DNA of 28,854 bases from an uncultured Collinsella sp. (GCA_938036665.1 CALHWR010000130.1:1-28854), one strand, 5' to 3'; positions 1 through 7,574 are shown, counted from the first letter of the stretch. A program made the numbers and translations. Notes: a model not told the origin generated them from the sequence alone.

Positions 1-129
1 CCGTTTTGTTGTGGGTCAAATATGAACGTTGTGTTAACGACTCGGTGGACGGTGGTGTTTTTCGGTGAGCGGCGTATCCTTCCAACGGTTTATCTAGTGT
101 GTCAGTTGAAAGGAAGAGGGCGCTCGTCA

Positions 130-1407
130 TTGTTTGAATGTGAACTACCGTTTGACCATAAGACGTTGCATCTAGAGCTCGAGGATAAGAACTTCGCGGG
201 TGTGATGGAAGGCCATCAAAACGAGTTTAAGACTACAAAATCGCAGGAAGAGCTGGTAGAGGAGTCGCTTGCCAACCCTTATGGCTCACCTTCGCTCGAG
301 GAGCTTTGTGCTGGCAAGAAGGATATCGTCATCATTAGCTCCGACCATACGCGCCCCGTTCCCTCGCGTGTGACGATGCCTATTCTGCTGCATCACATCC
401 ACTCCGCTGCGCCTGAGGCACGCGTTCGCATTCTGGTTGCTACGGGTATGCATCGTCCGTCGACGCACGAGGAGCTCGTCAACAAGTACGGCGAGGAGAT
501 CGTTGCCAACGAGGAAATCGTTATGCACGTCGCGACTGACGACAGCATGATGAAAAAGATCGGCACCCTGCCTTCTGGCGGCGAGTGCATCATCAACAAG
601 ATTGCCGCCGATTGTGATCTGCTGCTTGCCGAGGGCTTTATTGAGCCGCACTTCTTTGCCGGTTTCTCTGGCAGCCGCAAGTCCGTGCTGCCCGGCATTG
701 CCAGCTACAAGACCATCATGTACAACCACAACGGTCAGTTTGTGAACGATTCCCATTCGCGTGCCGGCAACCTGTGCCACAACCACGTGAACGAGGATAT
801 GTTTGCCGCTGCCGAGATGGCTCACCTTGCCTTTGTGCTTAACGTGGTGCTCAACGGCAAGCACGAGGTCATCGGCTCCTTTGCCGGCGACATCCACAAG
901 GCGCACGAGGCCGGCTGCGAGTTCGTGAAGAGCCTTGCCGGCGTTGAGCCCGTCGAGTGCGAGATTGCCATCACCACCAACGGCGGCTACCCGCTCGACC
1001 AGAACATCTACCAGGCCGTGAAGGGCATGTGCGCTGCCGAGGCCACGCTTCCCGAGGGCGGCGTGATCATCGATGTCGCCGGTTGCGCCGACGGTCACGG
1101 TGGCGAGGGCTTCTATCACAACATCGCCGACAACGATCCGGCAGAGTTTGAGCGCGCCTGCATCGACCGTCCTAAGGACGAGACCCTGCCCGACCAGTGG
1201 ACGAGTCAGATCTTTGCCCGCATCCTGGCGCATCACCCCGTGATCATGGTCACCGACCTGTGCGATCACCAGATGATCAAGGATATGCACATGACGCCGG
1301 TCAACACCCTCGAGGAGGCGCTCAAGCTCGCCTTTGAGATGAAGGGTGCCGATGCCAAGGTTGCCGTCATTCCCGATGGCCTGGGCGTTGTCGTCGCGCA
1401 GCACTAG
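130..1407 (+). CDS. larA: Nickel-dependent lactate racemase LarA
   Basis: Interconverts D- and L-lactate in the cytoplasm using the nickel-pincer nucleotide cofactor (established for Lactobacillus plantarum LarA). The open frame reaches back to an ATG at 22, but LarA homology begins at FECELPFDHK, and a TTG at 130 lies about 10 nt behind AGGAAGAGG (111-119). That start gives 425 aa, against 424 in L. plantarum. With this numbering the key residues fall exactly on the family positions: His108 (GMHRPSTHEE), His174 and Lys184 (EPHFFAGFSGSRKSVLPG) and His200 (YKTIMYNH). Lys184 is the covalent cofactor anchor, His200 a nickel ligand, and His108/His174 the catalytic pair. The other conserved motifs, SSDHTRPVPS and TNGGYPLDQNIYQAVKG, are also present. 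larD follows after 49 nt, so the two are probably co-transcribed. No clear promoter was found in the 129 nt before the gene. Confidence 0.93.
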   Translation: MFECELPFDHKTLHLELEDKNFAGVMEGHQNEFKTTKSQEELVEESLANPYGSPSLEELCAGKKDIVIISSDHTRPVPSRVTMPILLHHIHSAAPEARVRILVATGMHRPSTHEELVNKYGEEIVANEEIVMHVATDDSMMKKIGTLPSGGECIINKIAADCDLLLAEGFIEPHFFAGFSGSRKSVLPGIASYKTIMYNHNGQFVNDSHSRAGNLCHNHVNEDMFAAAEMAHLAFVLNVVLNGKHEVIGSFAGDIHKAHEAGCEFVKSLAGVEPVECEIAITTNGGYPLDQNIYQAVKGMCAAEATLPEGGVIIDVAGCADGHGGEGFYHNIADNDPAEFERACIDRPKDETLPDQWTSQIFARILAHHPVIMVTDLCDHQMIKDMHMTPVNTLEEALKLAFEMKGADAKVAVIPDGLGVVVAQH

Positions 1408-1456
1408 TACGCGGCCTAAACGAATCGTTTATAACCGACAAGAAAGATAAGGTTTT

Positions 1457-2188
1457 ATGCTTACCAAACTCCTCTGTGAATTCGGCGCAACGGCCCTCAT
1501 GATCATCTTTGGCGTGGGCGTGCACTGCGATACCGTGCTCAAGGGCACTAAGTATCAGGGCTCCGGCCATATGTTTGCCATCACCACCTGGTCTTTTGGC
1601 ATCTCGGTCTGCCTGTTTGTCTTTGGCGGCGCCGTGTGCATGAACCCGGCTATGGTGCTTGCCCAGTGCATCGTAGGCCTGGTGCCGTGGAGCAGCTGCA
1701 TCCCCTTCATGATTGCCGATATGCTCGGCGGCTTTGTGGGCGCCGTAATCGCTTGGCTTATGTATGCCGATGAGTTCAAGGCTTCCGAGGGCGTCGTCGA
1801 CCCCATTGCCCAGCGCAACATCTTCTCGACCAACCCCACCACCGAGGGCACCAACTATGCCCGCAACTTCTTCTGCGAGGCTATCTGCACCTTCGTGTTC
1901 ATCAGCGCCATCCTTGCTGCCGCTAGCCGCGCCGGCGAGAACGTTCTGATGCTCGCCATCTGCGTCGGCCTGATCGTTTGGGCCGTTGGCATGGGCATGG
2001 GCGGCATCACCGGCTTCGCCATGAACCAGGCTCGTGACCTTGGTCCTCGCATGGCCTATCAGGTGCTGCCGATTAAGAACAAGGCCGACAACAACTGGAA
2101 GTACGGCCTGCTTGTTCCTGGCATCGCACCGTTTATCGGTGCCGCTCTGGCCGCACTGTTTGTGCACGGTTTCTTGGGCATGTTCTAG
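1457..2188 (+). CDS. larD: Aquaglyceroporin-family lactic acid channel LarD
   Basis: A 243-aa MIP-family membrane channel. In L. plantarum the neighbouring LarD passes lactic acid across the membrane for the racemase. Six hydrophobic segments alternate with two re-entrant loops. The first loop carries a normal NPA (CMNPAMVLAQ, around residue 63). The second is NQA instead of NPA (FAMNQARDLGPRMA, around residue 190); L. plantarum LarD also departs from NPA here. Close LarD matches include LMIIFGVGVHC, LKGTKY and the C-terminal YGLLVPGIAPFIGAA. The ATG at 1457 follows AGAAAGATAAGG. The gene lies directly behind larA and ends 22 nt before the large palindromic terminator, so larA-larD looks like one unit. 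A general glycerol or water channel is the alternative, but context favours lactate. Confidence 0.88.
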   Translation: MLTKLLCEFGATALMIIFGVGVHCDTVLKGTKYQGSGHMFAITTWSFGISVCLFVFGGAVCMNPAMVLAQCIVGLVPWSSCIPFMIADMLGGFVGAVIAWLMYADEFKASEGVVDPIAQRNIFSTNPTTEGTNYARNFFCEAICTFVFISAILAAASRAGENVLMLAICVGLIVWAVGMGMGGITGFAMNQARDLGPRMAYQVLPIKNKADNNWKYGLLVPGIAPFIGAALAALFVHGFLGMF

Positions 2189-2210
2189 CCCAAGGCTACA
2201 TAGGTTGTTC

Positions 2211-2335
2211 GCCGTCCGCATGGGGTAACTTCCCAGCGCGTCTTCGGACATGCAAAAAGGCTCGCTGCGCACTTTGTGCGGCGAGCCTTTTTGCGTCCTG
2301 CGGAGTGCGCTGGGAAGTTACCCCATGCGGACGGC
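2211..2335. repeat. 125-bp palindrome with perfect 29-bp arms around a terminator
   Basis: Bases 2211-2239 and 2307-2335 are exact reverse complements over 29 bp; the arm begins GCCGTCCGCATGGGG. Nested inside is a separate strong hairpin at 2252-2294. The structure fills most of the gap between convergent larD and tetR. Either it is an elaborate two-way terminator or a small palindromic insertion carrying one. The outer arms are much longer than a terminator needs. Confidence 0.85.
2252..2294. terminator. Bidirectional terminator of larAD and larBC-tetR
   Basis: A perfect 14-bp stem, GCAAAAAGGCTCGC (2252-2265) with GCGAGCCTTTTTGC (2281-2294), capped by an inner CGCAC/GTGCG hairpin. The stem has an A-run on one side and a T-run on the other, so it can stop transcription from either direction. 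Confidence 0.85.
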
Positions 2336-2436
2336 TGCGGGGTCTTCGTTGCGTTCGTGCAAGCAACCCAACATATATATCTGAATTTGGATGGGAGGGG
2401 CTTGTTGCTGGTAGGGGCGTTGGGCTGTTGTTGACA

Positions 2437-2501
2437 CTTTGGGATGGATTGTGCTTTGGGTTGGGGCGGGGCTTTGAGATGAGGGCGGAACTTTGGGATG
2501 A
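2437..2501. repeat. Four degenerate CTTTGGGATGA repeats, 17-19 nt period
   Basis: Copies start at 2437 (CTTTGGGATGG), 2454 (CTTTGGGTTGG), 2472 (CTTTGAGATGA) and 2491 (CTTTGGGATGA), in G-rich DNA just past the tetR stop. The spacings are 17, 18 and 19 nt. No gene is visible in 2336-2510; besides this array that stretch holds only an AT-rich patch near 2371. Confidence 0.6.
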
Positions 2502-2510
2502 GGGGTTTAC

Positions 2511-3050
2511 TTAGTTGAAGAGGGGTTTTATGGCTGAGAGGTAGTCTTTGGCTACGTTGGCTTTGTCTGCTTGAAAGTTGTGCCAGGCCCACCATTGGAC
2601 GGTGGCTACGAAGCTTGAGGCTATGTGGTGTAGTAAGAAGCTGCGGTCCATGGTGCCGGCAGGACCTGCGGGGTCGACGGGGACGGTTTCGGCTGCTCGT
2701 GACATGATGGTCTTGCGTAAGCAGTCGGCAAAGACGCGTGAGCCGGCGCCGGCTACGAGGGCGCGTACGCCCTGGCGGCGCTCCCAGAGGTTGTTGAGGA
2801 TATGCTCGACCTGCACGAGTGGGTCGTCGAGGGGCGTACCGTCATCGTCGAGGGCATGGGTGCAGATATCGCACACGAGCTCAGCGAGTAGGTCATCTTT
2901 GCTCTTGAAGAGGCCGTAGAACGTGGCCCGACCCACATGGGCGCGAGCGATGATGTCACCGACGGTGATCTTGCCGTAGTCCTCTTCGCGCAGCAGCTCG
3001 GAGAACGCCGTAACGATGGCGGCGCGGCTTTTTGCCTTGCGGGCATCCAT
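2511..3050 (-). CDS. TetR-family transcriptional regulator
   Basis: A 179-aa DNA-binding regulator. Residues 1-50 form a typical TetR helix-turn-helix (KITVGDIIARAHVGRATFY, then GLFKSKDDLLAEL). The C-terminal half is helical and Trp-rich (QWWAWHNF), as in TetR proteins of the DhaS/TetR_C type. The chosen ATG at 3050 lies 2 nt after the larC stop (TAG-CC-ATG) with no good ribosome site of its own, so translation is probably coupled to larC. The frame stays open further upstream, but that part is larC read out of frame. Membership of the larB-larC unit suggests it senses a lactate- or nickel-related signal and controls the lar genes. The inverted repeat at 4801-4836 before larB is a candidate site. 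Ligand and targets are inference. Confidence 0.85.
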   Translation of the reverse strand: MDARKAKSRAAIVTAFSELLREEDYGKITVGDIIARAHVGRATFYGLFKSKDDLLAELVCDICTHALDDDGTPLDDPLVQVEHILNNLWERRQGVRALVAGAGSRVFADCLRKTIMSRAAETVPVDPAGPAGTMDRSFLLHHIASSFVATVQWWAWHNFQADKANVAKDYLSAIKPLFN

Positions 3051-3052
3051 GG

Positions 3053-3964
3053 CTAGGCGTCCGCGTGAACGAGCAGGCAGCGGAGCGTACCGGAACAACC
3101 CTCGTAGGGGCGCTTGCCGGCGCCGTAGCCGACGGCTTCGATGCGGTAGCGTGAGGGCAGTTGGTCGGACGTGCGCAGCGCGGTGACGATGGCGGCGCCC
3201 GTGGGCGTCACGATCTCGCCGGCGACCGGTGCAGGCGTGAGGGCGATATTGCCCGCCTGGCACAGGTTGACGACAGCGGGGACGGGAATGGGCATGAGAC
3301 CGTGGGCGCAGCGAATGGTGCCGTGGCCCTCGGAAAGCGACTCGACCACGATGTCCTCAATACCCAGGTCGTCGAGGCAGATGGCGACCGAGCAGACGTC
3401 GACGATGGAGTCGACGGCGCCCACCTCGTGAAACAGGACGGTGTCGGGCGTTTTGCCGTGAGCCTTGGCCTCGGCAGCAGCGAGTACGGAAAAAATGGCG
3501 AGGGCGCGACGCTTGGCGCCATCGCTTAGCTGCGAGCCATCGATGATGGCGGTGATGTCCGCCAAAGAACGGTGGTGATGGTGGTGGGCGTGATGATGGC
3601 CCTCGTGGCCATGACCGTGGGCCTCATGGTCATGGTCGTGGCAGTGCTCGTGCTCGCCATGGTCATGATGGTGGTGTTCGTGTTCGTGCATATGCTCGAC
3701 AGCTGCTTCGTTGCCGTAGAGCCAGGCCATATCGTGATCGTGGTTCTCGAGCTCCTCTGCAAGCTGGACATCGAAATCGCAGGCGTCGATGCCGTGCTTG
3801 TTTACGCGCGTCACGGCAATCGAAAAGCCGTCGACCGGCAGCGTGGCGAGCTGCTCGTGCAGATGCTCCTCGCTGGCGCCCAGGTCGAGCAGGGCCGCGA
3901 CGGTCATATCGCCGCTGATGCCCGAGGTGCCGTCGATGATAAGCGTATGCTGATGGTTGGACAT
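3053..3964 (-). CDS. larC: Nickel insertion protein LarC, LarC1 half only
   Basis: LarC is the CTP-dependent cyclometallase that inserts nickel into the pincer cofactor of LarA. This 303-aa protein has the LarC1/DUF111 start (IIDGTSGISGDMTVAALLDLGA), a His-rich loop at about 91-131 (24 His in 41 residues; likely nickel binding or storage), and the conserved stretches HEVGAVDSIVDV, GEIVTPTGAAI and AVGYGAGKR. It stops right after LRCLLVHADA, where the LarC2 domain would begin in full-length LarC. In L. plantarum LarC2 is reached by a programmed frameshift. Here no frame in 3052-2511 encodes LarC2; the tetR gene follows instead, and no slippery heptamer was seen. The start at 3964 sits behind AAGGAG (3971-3976), which overlaps the larB stop. 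LarC2 holds the CTP site, so it must be encoded elsewhere or activity is impaired. Confidence 0.9.
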   Translation of the reverse strand: MSNHQHTLIIDGTSGISGDMTVAALLDLGASEEHLHEQLATLPVDGFSIAVTRVNKHGIDACDFDVQLAEELENHDHDMAWLYGNEAAVEHMHEHEHHHHDHGEHEHCHDHDHEAHGHGHEGHHHAHHHHHRSLADITAIIDGSQLSDGAKRRALAIFSVLAAAEAKAHGKTPDTVLFHEVGAVDSIVDVCSVAICLDDLGIEDIVVESLSEGHGTIRCAHGLMPIPVPAVVNLCQAGNIALTPAPVAGEIVTPTGAAIVTALRTSDQLPSRYRIEAVGYGAGKRPYEGCSGTLRCLLVHADA

Positions 3965-3974
3965 GGAATGCTCC

Positions 3975-4757
3975 TTAGCGGGCGCGGGGTGTGCCGGCGC
4001 TCAGATGATTGATAAGACTTGCCTGGTAGGCGGCACCAAAGCCGTTGTCGATATTGACGACCGAAACGCCGCTGGCGCAGGAGTTGAGCATGGCGAGCAG
4101 TGCGGCTACGCCACCAAAGCTCGCGCCGTAGCCCACGCTGGTGGGAACGGCAATGACCGGACAGCTCACCAGGCCGCCGATAACGCTCGCCAGCGCGCCT
4201 TCCATGCCGGCGATGGCGATGACCACCTGCGCCTGGGCAAGTTCCTCGGCATGCGCGAGCAAGCGGTGCAGGCCGGCGACGCCTACGTCGTAGAGGCGGT
4301 CGACCTCGTTGCCATAGAACTCGGCCGTCAACGCGGCTTCCTCGGCGACGGGCAAGTCGCTCGTGCCGGCGCAGGCGACGACGATGCGTCCGTTACCGGT
4401 GGGGGAGGGCTTGCCGCCCACGAGGGCGAGCTGCGCGTCCGGGACATATCCCAGGTCGATGCCGTTGTCGAGGAGCTCCGAGATGCGGGCTGCTTTTTCG
4501 CTGTCCAGGCGTGTGACCAGGATGCGCTCCTGGCCGGCATCGCGCAGCGCTTCGATAATGGCGGCAATCTGCTTGGCGGTTTTACCCGCACCGTAGACAA
4601 CCTCGCCGGCTCCCTGGCGCACCCCGCGCGAAAGATCGAGCTGCGCAAAGCCCAAATCGGCGGTCGGAGCCGTCTGGATGCGCGTAAGGGCGTCGGCGGG
4701 GGTGACTGATCCGCCGGCAACATCGCTCAGCAGCTGCTCTAGATCTCGCTTATCCAT
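3975..4757 (-). CDS. larB: Pyridinium-3,5-biscarboxylic acid mononucleotide synthase LarB
   Basis: LarB carboxylates and hydrolyses nicotinic acid adenine dinucleotide, the first step of nickel-pincer cofactor synthesis. It is 260 aa with a PurE-like C-terminal domain. Diagnostic stretches are EVVYGAGKTAKQI (about 52-64), AGTSDLPVAEEAALTAE (about 130-146), YDVGVAGLHRLL, IAGMEGALASV, PTSVGYGASFGG and LNSCASGVSVVNIDNGFGAA. Cys227 in NSCASG corresponds to the catalytic Cys221 of L. plantarum LarB. The ATG at 4757 (MDKRDLEQLL) has AAGGGAA just upstream; an in-frame ATG at 4790 is less likely. It is the first gene of larB-larC-tetR. larE, the sulfur donor for the pathway, is not in this window. 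Confidence 0.93.
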   Translation of the reverse strand: MDKRDLEQLLSDVAGGSVTPADALTRIQTAPTADLGFAQLDLSRGVRQGAGEVVYGAGKTAKQIAAIIEALRDAGQERILVTRLDSEKAARISELLDNGIDLGYVPDAQLALVGGKPSPTGNGRIVVACAGTSDLPVAEEAALTAEFYGNEVDRLYDVGVAGLHRLLAHAEELAQAQVVIAIAGMEGALASVIGGLVSCPVIAVPTSVGYGASFGGVAALLAMLNSCASGVSVVNIDNGFGAAYQASLINHLSAGTPRAR

Positions 4758-4800
4758 ATATGTTCCCTTCGACGGCGCAAAGTCTAGCACTCAAAGGGTA

Positions 4801-4836
4801 TGTTTCCGAACACTAAGACAAAATTGTTCGGAAACT
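4801..4836. promoter_or_regulatory. Candidate operator before larB
   Basis: TGTTTCCGAACA (4801-4812) and TGTTCGGAAACT (4825-4836) form a perfect 10-bp inverted repeat (GTTTCCGAAC) about 45 nt upstream of the larB start. It lacks a U-run on the larB strand, so it is not a terminator. It may be the site of the TetR encoded in the same unit. Next to it are two near-identical direct repeats, GACGGATTGATT (4841-4852) and GACGGATCGATT (4862-4873), 21 nt apart; the second overlaps the serB stop. Confidence 0.55.
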
Positions 4837-4871
4837 ATAGGACGGATTGATTCAATTGTTAGACGGATCGA

Positions 4872-5507
4872 TTAGTCACGCAGGATGATGTCCATGGCGA
4901 GCATCAGGTTGCGCTCGTCGATGGCAAACGGGGCAGCTTCGCGCGTCTTGGGCTTGGCGCAAAACGCGATGCCCGTGCCCGCGGCCTGAATCATGGGGAT
5001 GTCGTTGGCGCCGTCGCCGATCGCGACGGTATGGGCCATATCGACGCCGCACTCAACTGCCCAGTCCAGCAGCTGGATGAGCTTGGACTCCTTGGTCACA
5101 ATGCCGGCAGCCAACTTACCGGTGAGCTTGCCGTCCACGACTTCCAGGCGGTTGGCCAGGCAAAAATCGATACCCGCGGCGGCTACGATCTTGTCAGCGA
5201 TCTCGTGGAAGCCGCCGCTTACCACGCCGACCTTCCAGCCCTTGCTGTGTGCCGAACGCACAAGCTCCAGCGCGCCGGGGGTAAATGTCACGCGTTCAAA
5301 GGTGCGCTCGAACACACTCTCGTCCAGGCCGGCGAGCAGCCCCACGCGCTCCTCGAGCGCTTGCTTAAAGTCCAGCTCGCCGCGCATGGCGCGTTCGGTG
5401 ATCCGCGCAACTTGCTCGCCCACGCCTGTCTCCTCGCCCAACAGGTCGATGACCTCCTGGTTGATGAGCGTGGAGTCGATATCCATAACGATGAGGCGTG
5501 CAGTCAT
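4872..5507 (-). CDS. serB: Phosphoserine phosphatase SerB
   Basis: Removes phosphate from O-phosphoserine in the last step of serine synthesis; cytoplasmic HAD-superfamily enzyme of 211 aa. All HAD motifs are visible: motif I VMDIDSTLI with nucleophile Asp9 and Asp11, motif II VGVVSGGFHE, the motif III Lys in VTKESKL, and motif IV AIGDGANDIPM. The four-helix cap lies between motifs I and II (GEETGVGEQVARITERAMRG). The ATG at 5507 (MTARLIVMD) is preceded by GGAAAGG; the frame continues 15 codons further upstream without homology. It is transcribed away from aspS, with larB 114 nt downstream on the same strand, but the operator-like repeat between them suggests separate control. Confidence 0.93.
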   Translation of the reverse strand: MTARLIVMDIDSTLINQEVIDLLGEETGVGEQVARITERAMRGELDFKQALEERVGLLAGLDESVFERTFERVTFTPGALELVRSAHSKGWKVGVVSGGFHEIADKIVAAAGIDFCLANRLEVVDGKLTGKLAAGIVTKESKLIQLLDWAVECGVDMAHTVAIGDGANDIPMIQAAGTGIAFCAKPKTREAAPFAIDERNLMLAMDIILRD

Positions 5508-5542
5508 GGCGGGCCTTTCCGAGTGCAGTTGTATTGGGGCAC

Positions 5543-5551
5543 ATTGTCGCA
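5543..5551 (-). promoter_or_regulatory. Extended -10 of the serB promoter
   Basis: The minus strand reads TGCGACAAT, an extended -10 (TGnGACAAT), about 36 nt upstream of the serB ATG. No convincing -35 is seen, as is usual for extended -10 promoters. Confidence 0.45.
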
Positions 5552-5647
5552 CGCGGCGCGCCTTGGCGACGGCCAGGCCGCGTCAATTGTTTCGTCTCCG
5601 TCAAGTCTTTGGGCGAGAACTACTTTTCCGCGGCACATCGACACAGG

Positions 5648-5658
5648 TGCGATAAGAT
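5648..5658 (+). promoter_or_regulatory. Extended -10 of the aspS promoter
   Basis: TGCGATAAGAT lies 105 nt before the aspS start and would give a leader of about 100 nt. No T-box specifier or antiterminator hairpin was recognised in the leader. A strong ribosome site, AAAGGAGG (5748-5755), stands 8 nt before the ATG. Confidence 0.45.
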
Positions 5659-5763
5659 AGAACGCCATGTCTGGCTGCGCGGTTTACGCAGGCTGGGCAA
5701 ATCTGTACGACGCCGCCCGGAACGACACGGGGCGGCACAGATCCATAAAGGAGGATCACTGGT

Positions 5764-7551
5764 ATGAGCCAGACCCGTCCCATCGACGAGCATTCCATGC
5801 ACACCCGTACCTGCGGCGAGCTTCGCCGCGAGAACGTGGGCGAAGAGGTCACCCTCACCGGTTGGGTGAGCCGTCGCCGTGACCACGGCGGCCTTATTTT
5901 CTGCGACCTTCGTGACCGCGAGGGCATCACGCAGCTCACCTTCGACCCCGAGCACTCTGACGGCGACGCATTTAAGATCGCCGAGACCATGCGTCCCGAG
6001 TGGCCCATCAAGATCCACGGCGTCGTGCGCTCCCGTGGCGAGGAGACCACCAACGCCAAGCTCGCGACCGGCGAGATCGAGGTCCTGACCGACCACGCCG
6101 AGGTGCTCAACACGTCCGTCACCCCGCCGTTCCAGATTGAGGACGGCATCGAGACCAGCGAGGACACCCGTCTGCGCTATCGCTATCTGGACCTCCGTCG
6201 TCCCGAGATGATGGCCAACCTCAAGCTGCGCTCCGACTTTACCTTTGCCATTCGCGAGGCGCTGCACAACCGTGAGTTCATGGAGGTCGAGACGCCCTCC
6301 CTGTTTAAGTCCACGCCCGAGGGCGCTCGTGACTTCATCGTTCCCAGCCGTATTCAGCCGGGCAACTTCTACGCCCTGCCGCAGTCCCCGCAGCTCCTGA
6401 AGCAGCTGCTTATGGTCGGTGGCGTCGAGCGCTACTATCAGGTTGCCAAGTGCTTCCGCGACGAGGACCTGCGTGCCGACCGTCAGCCCGAGTTCACTCA
6501 GGTCGATATCGAGATGTCCTTCGTGGACCAGAACGACGTTATGAGCGCGCTCGAAGAGGTCCTGGCCGATGCCTTCGGCCGCATGGGTGTCGAGATGCCC
6601 ACGCCGCTGCGTCGCATGAACTACTGGGAGGCCATGGACACCTATGGCTCCGACAAGCCCGATACCCGCTATGGCATGCATCTGGTCGACCTGACCGACA
6701 TCTTTGCCAACTCCAAGTTCAAGGTCTTTGCGACTGCGGCAAACGAGGAGGGCTCTGTCGTCAAGGCCATCAACGCCAAGGGCGCCGGTGCCTGGGCACG
6801 TGCCAAGATCGATAAGCTTGCCGGCGTGGCCTCCACGTTTGGCGCCAAGGGTCTGGCGTGGATCGCTTTCCGCGAGGACGGCTCCATCAACAGCCCCATC
6901 GTCAAGTTCTTCTCGGACGAGGAGATGGCGGCTCTGCGCGAGCGCATGGATGTCGAGCCCGGCGACCTTGTGATGTTCGCCGCCGGCCCGCGCCTGCTTT
7001 CCGACGAGATCCTGGGCGGCATGCGTTCCCACATGGCCAACGCGCTTGAGATCAAGCGCGAGGGCCACGACTTCCTGTGGGTCGTCAACTTCCCGCTGTT
7101 CCACTGGGATGAGGACCGCAAGGCCTATGCAGCCGAGCACCAGCCCTTTACCCTGCCGACCGAGACCGACATCGCCAAGATCGAGGCCGACCCGTTGGCA
7201 GCCGGTTCTTGCACCTACGACTTTGTCATGGACGGCTTTGAGGCCGGCGGCGGCGGTATGCGTATCCACAACGCCGAGATGCAGATGTCCATGCTCAAGC
7301 TCCTGGGCTTCACCGAGGAGCGCGCCGAGTCTCAGTTTGGCTTCCTCATGGAGGCCCTCAAGTTTGGTGCGCCCCCGATGGGCGGTTTCGCTCTGGGCCT
7401 GGACCGCGTGTGCATGCTGCTCACCGGCTCCGACTCCATCCGCGACGTCATGGCGTTCCCCAAGACGGCCAGCGGCTCCGACCTCATGTCGGGCGCTCCG
7501 AGTGCCGTTTCCGGCGCCCAGCTCAAGGACGTCAGCCTGCGCCTGATGTAG
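5764..7551 (+). CDS. aspS: Aspartyl-tRNA synthetase, bacterial type, probably non-discriminating
   Basis: Charges tRNA with aspartate; 595 aa, normal for bacterial AspRS. In order: N-terminal OB-fold anticodon-binding domain (GWVSRRRDHGGLIFCDLRDREG region, about 34-55); class II catalytic core with motif 1 near FMEVETPSL, the QSPQLLKQLLM substrate loop and motif 2 YYQVAKCFRDEDLRADRQPEFTQ; the bacterial GAD insertion (about 290-420); and motif 3 GGFALGLDRVCML. His41-Gly42 in RRRDHGG matches the His31 signature of non-discriminating AspRS (as in Pseudomonas aeruginosa); discriminating enzymes such as that of E. coli have Leu there. It would therefore also form Asp-tRNA(Asn) for conversion by GatCAB; this is inference. 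Strong AAAGGAGG ribosome site. Confidence 0.96.
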   Translation: MSQTRPIDEHSMHTRTCGELRRENVGEEVTLTGWVSRRRDHGGLIFCDLRDREGITQLTFDPEHSDGDAFKIAETMRPEWPIKIHGVVRSRGEETTNAKLATGEIEVLTDHAEVLNTSVTPPFQIEDGIETSEDTRLRYRYLDLRRPEMMANLKLRSDFTFAIREALHNREFMEVETPSLFKSTPEGARDFIVPSRIQPGNFYALPQSPQLLKQLLMVGGVERYYQVAKCFRDEDLRADRQPEFTQVDIEMSFVDQNDVMSALEEVLADAFGRMGVEMPTPLRRMNYWEAMDTYGSDKPDTRYGMHLVDLTDIFANSKFKVFATAANEEGSVVKAINAKGAGAWARAKIDKLAGVASTFGAKGLAWIAFREDGSINSPIVKFFSDEEMAALRERMDVEPGDLVMFAAGPRLLSDEILGGMRSHMANALEIKREGHDFLWVVNFPLFHWDEDRKAYAAEHQPFTLPTETDIAKIEADPLAAGSCTYDFVMDGFEAGGGGMRIHNAEMQMSMLKLLGFTEERAESQFGFLMEALKFGAPPMGGFALGLDRVCMLLTGSDSIRDVMAFPKTASGSDLMSGAPSAVSGAQLKDVSLRLM

Positions 7552-7574
7552 GCAAGCGGCTACATATTGCCTGT

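Noticed and set aside
22..129. N-terminal extension of LarA from the ATG at 22
   Set aside because: No homology before FECELPFDHK; the TTG at 130 has a ribosome site and gives exact family residue numbering.
2511..3055. A hidden LarC2 domain reached by frameshift after larC
   Set aside because: All three minus-strand frames were read; only TetR is coherent, and no slippery heptamer lies near the larC stop.
5659..5763. T-box riboswitch in the aspS leader
   Set aside because: No T-box consensus or antiterminator/terminator pair was found; the leader is short.
5620..7269. Long antisense open frame over aspS
   Set aside because: Shadow of aspS with low-complexity Gly/His/Val composition and no family match.
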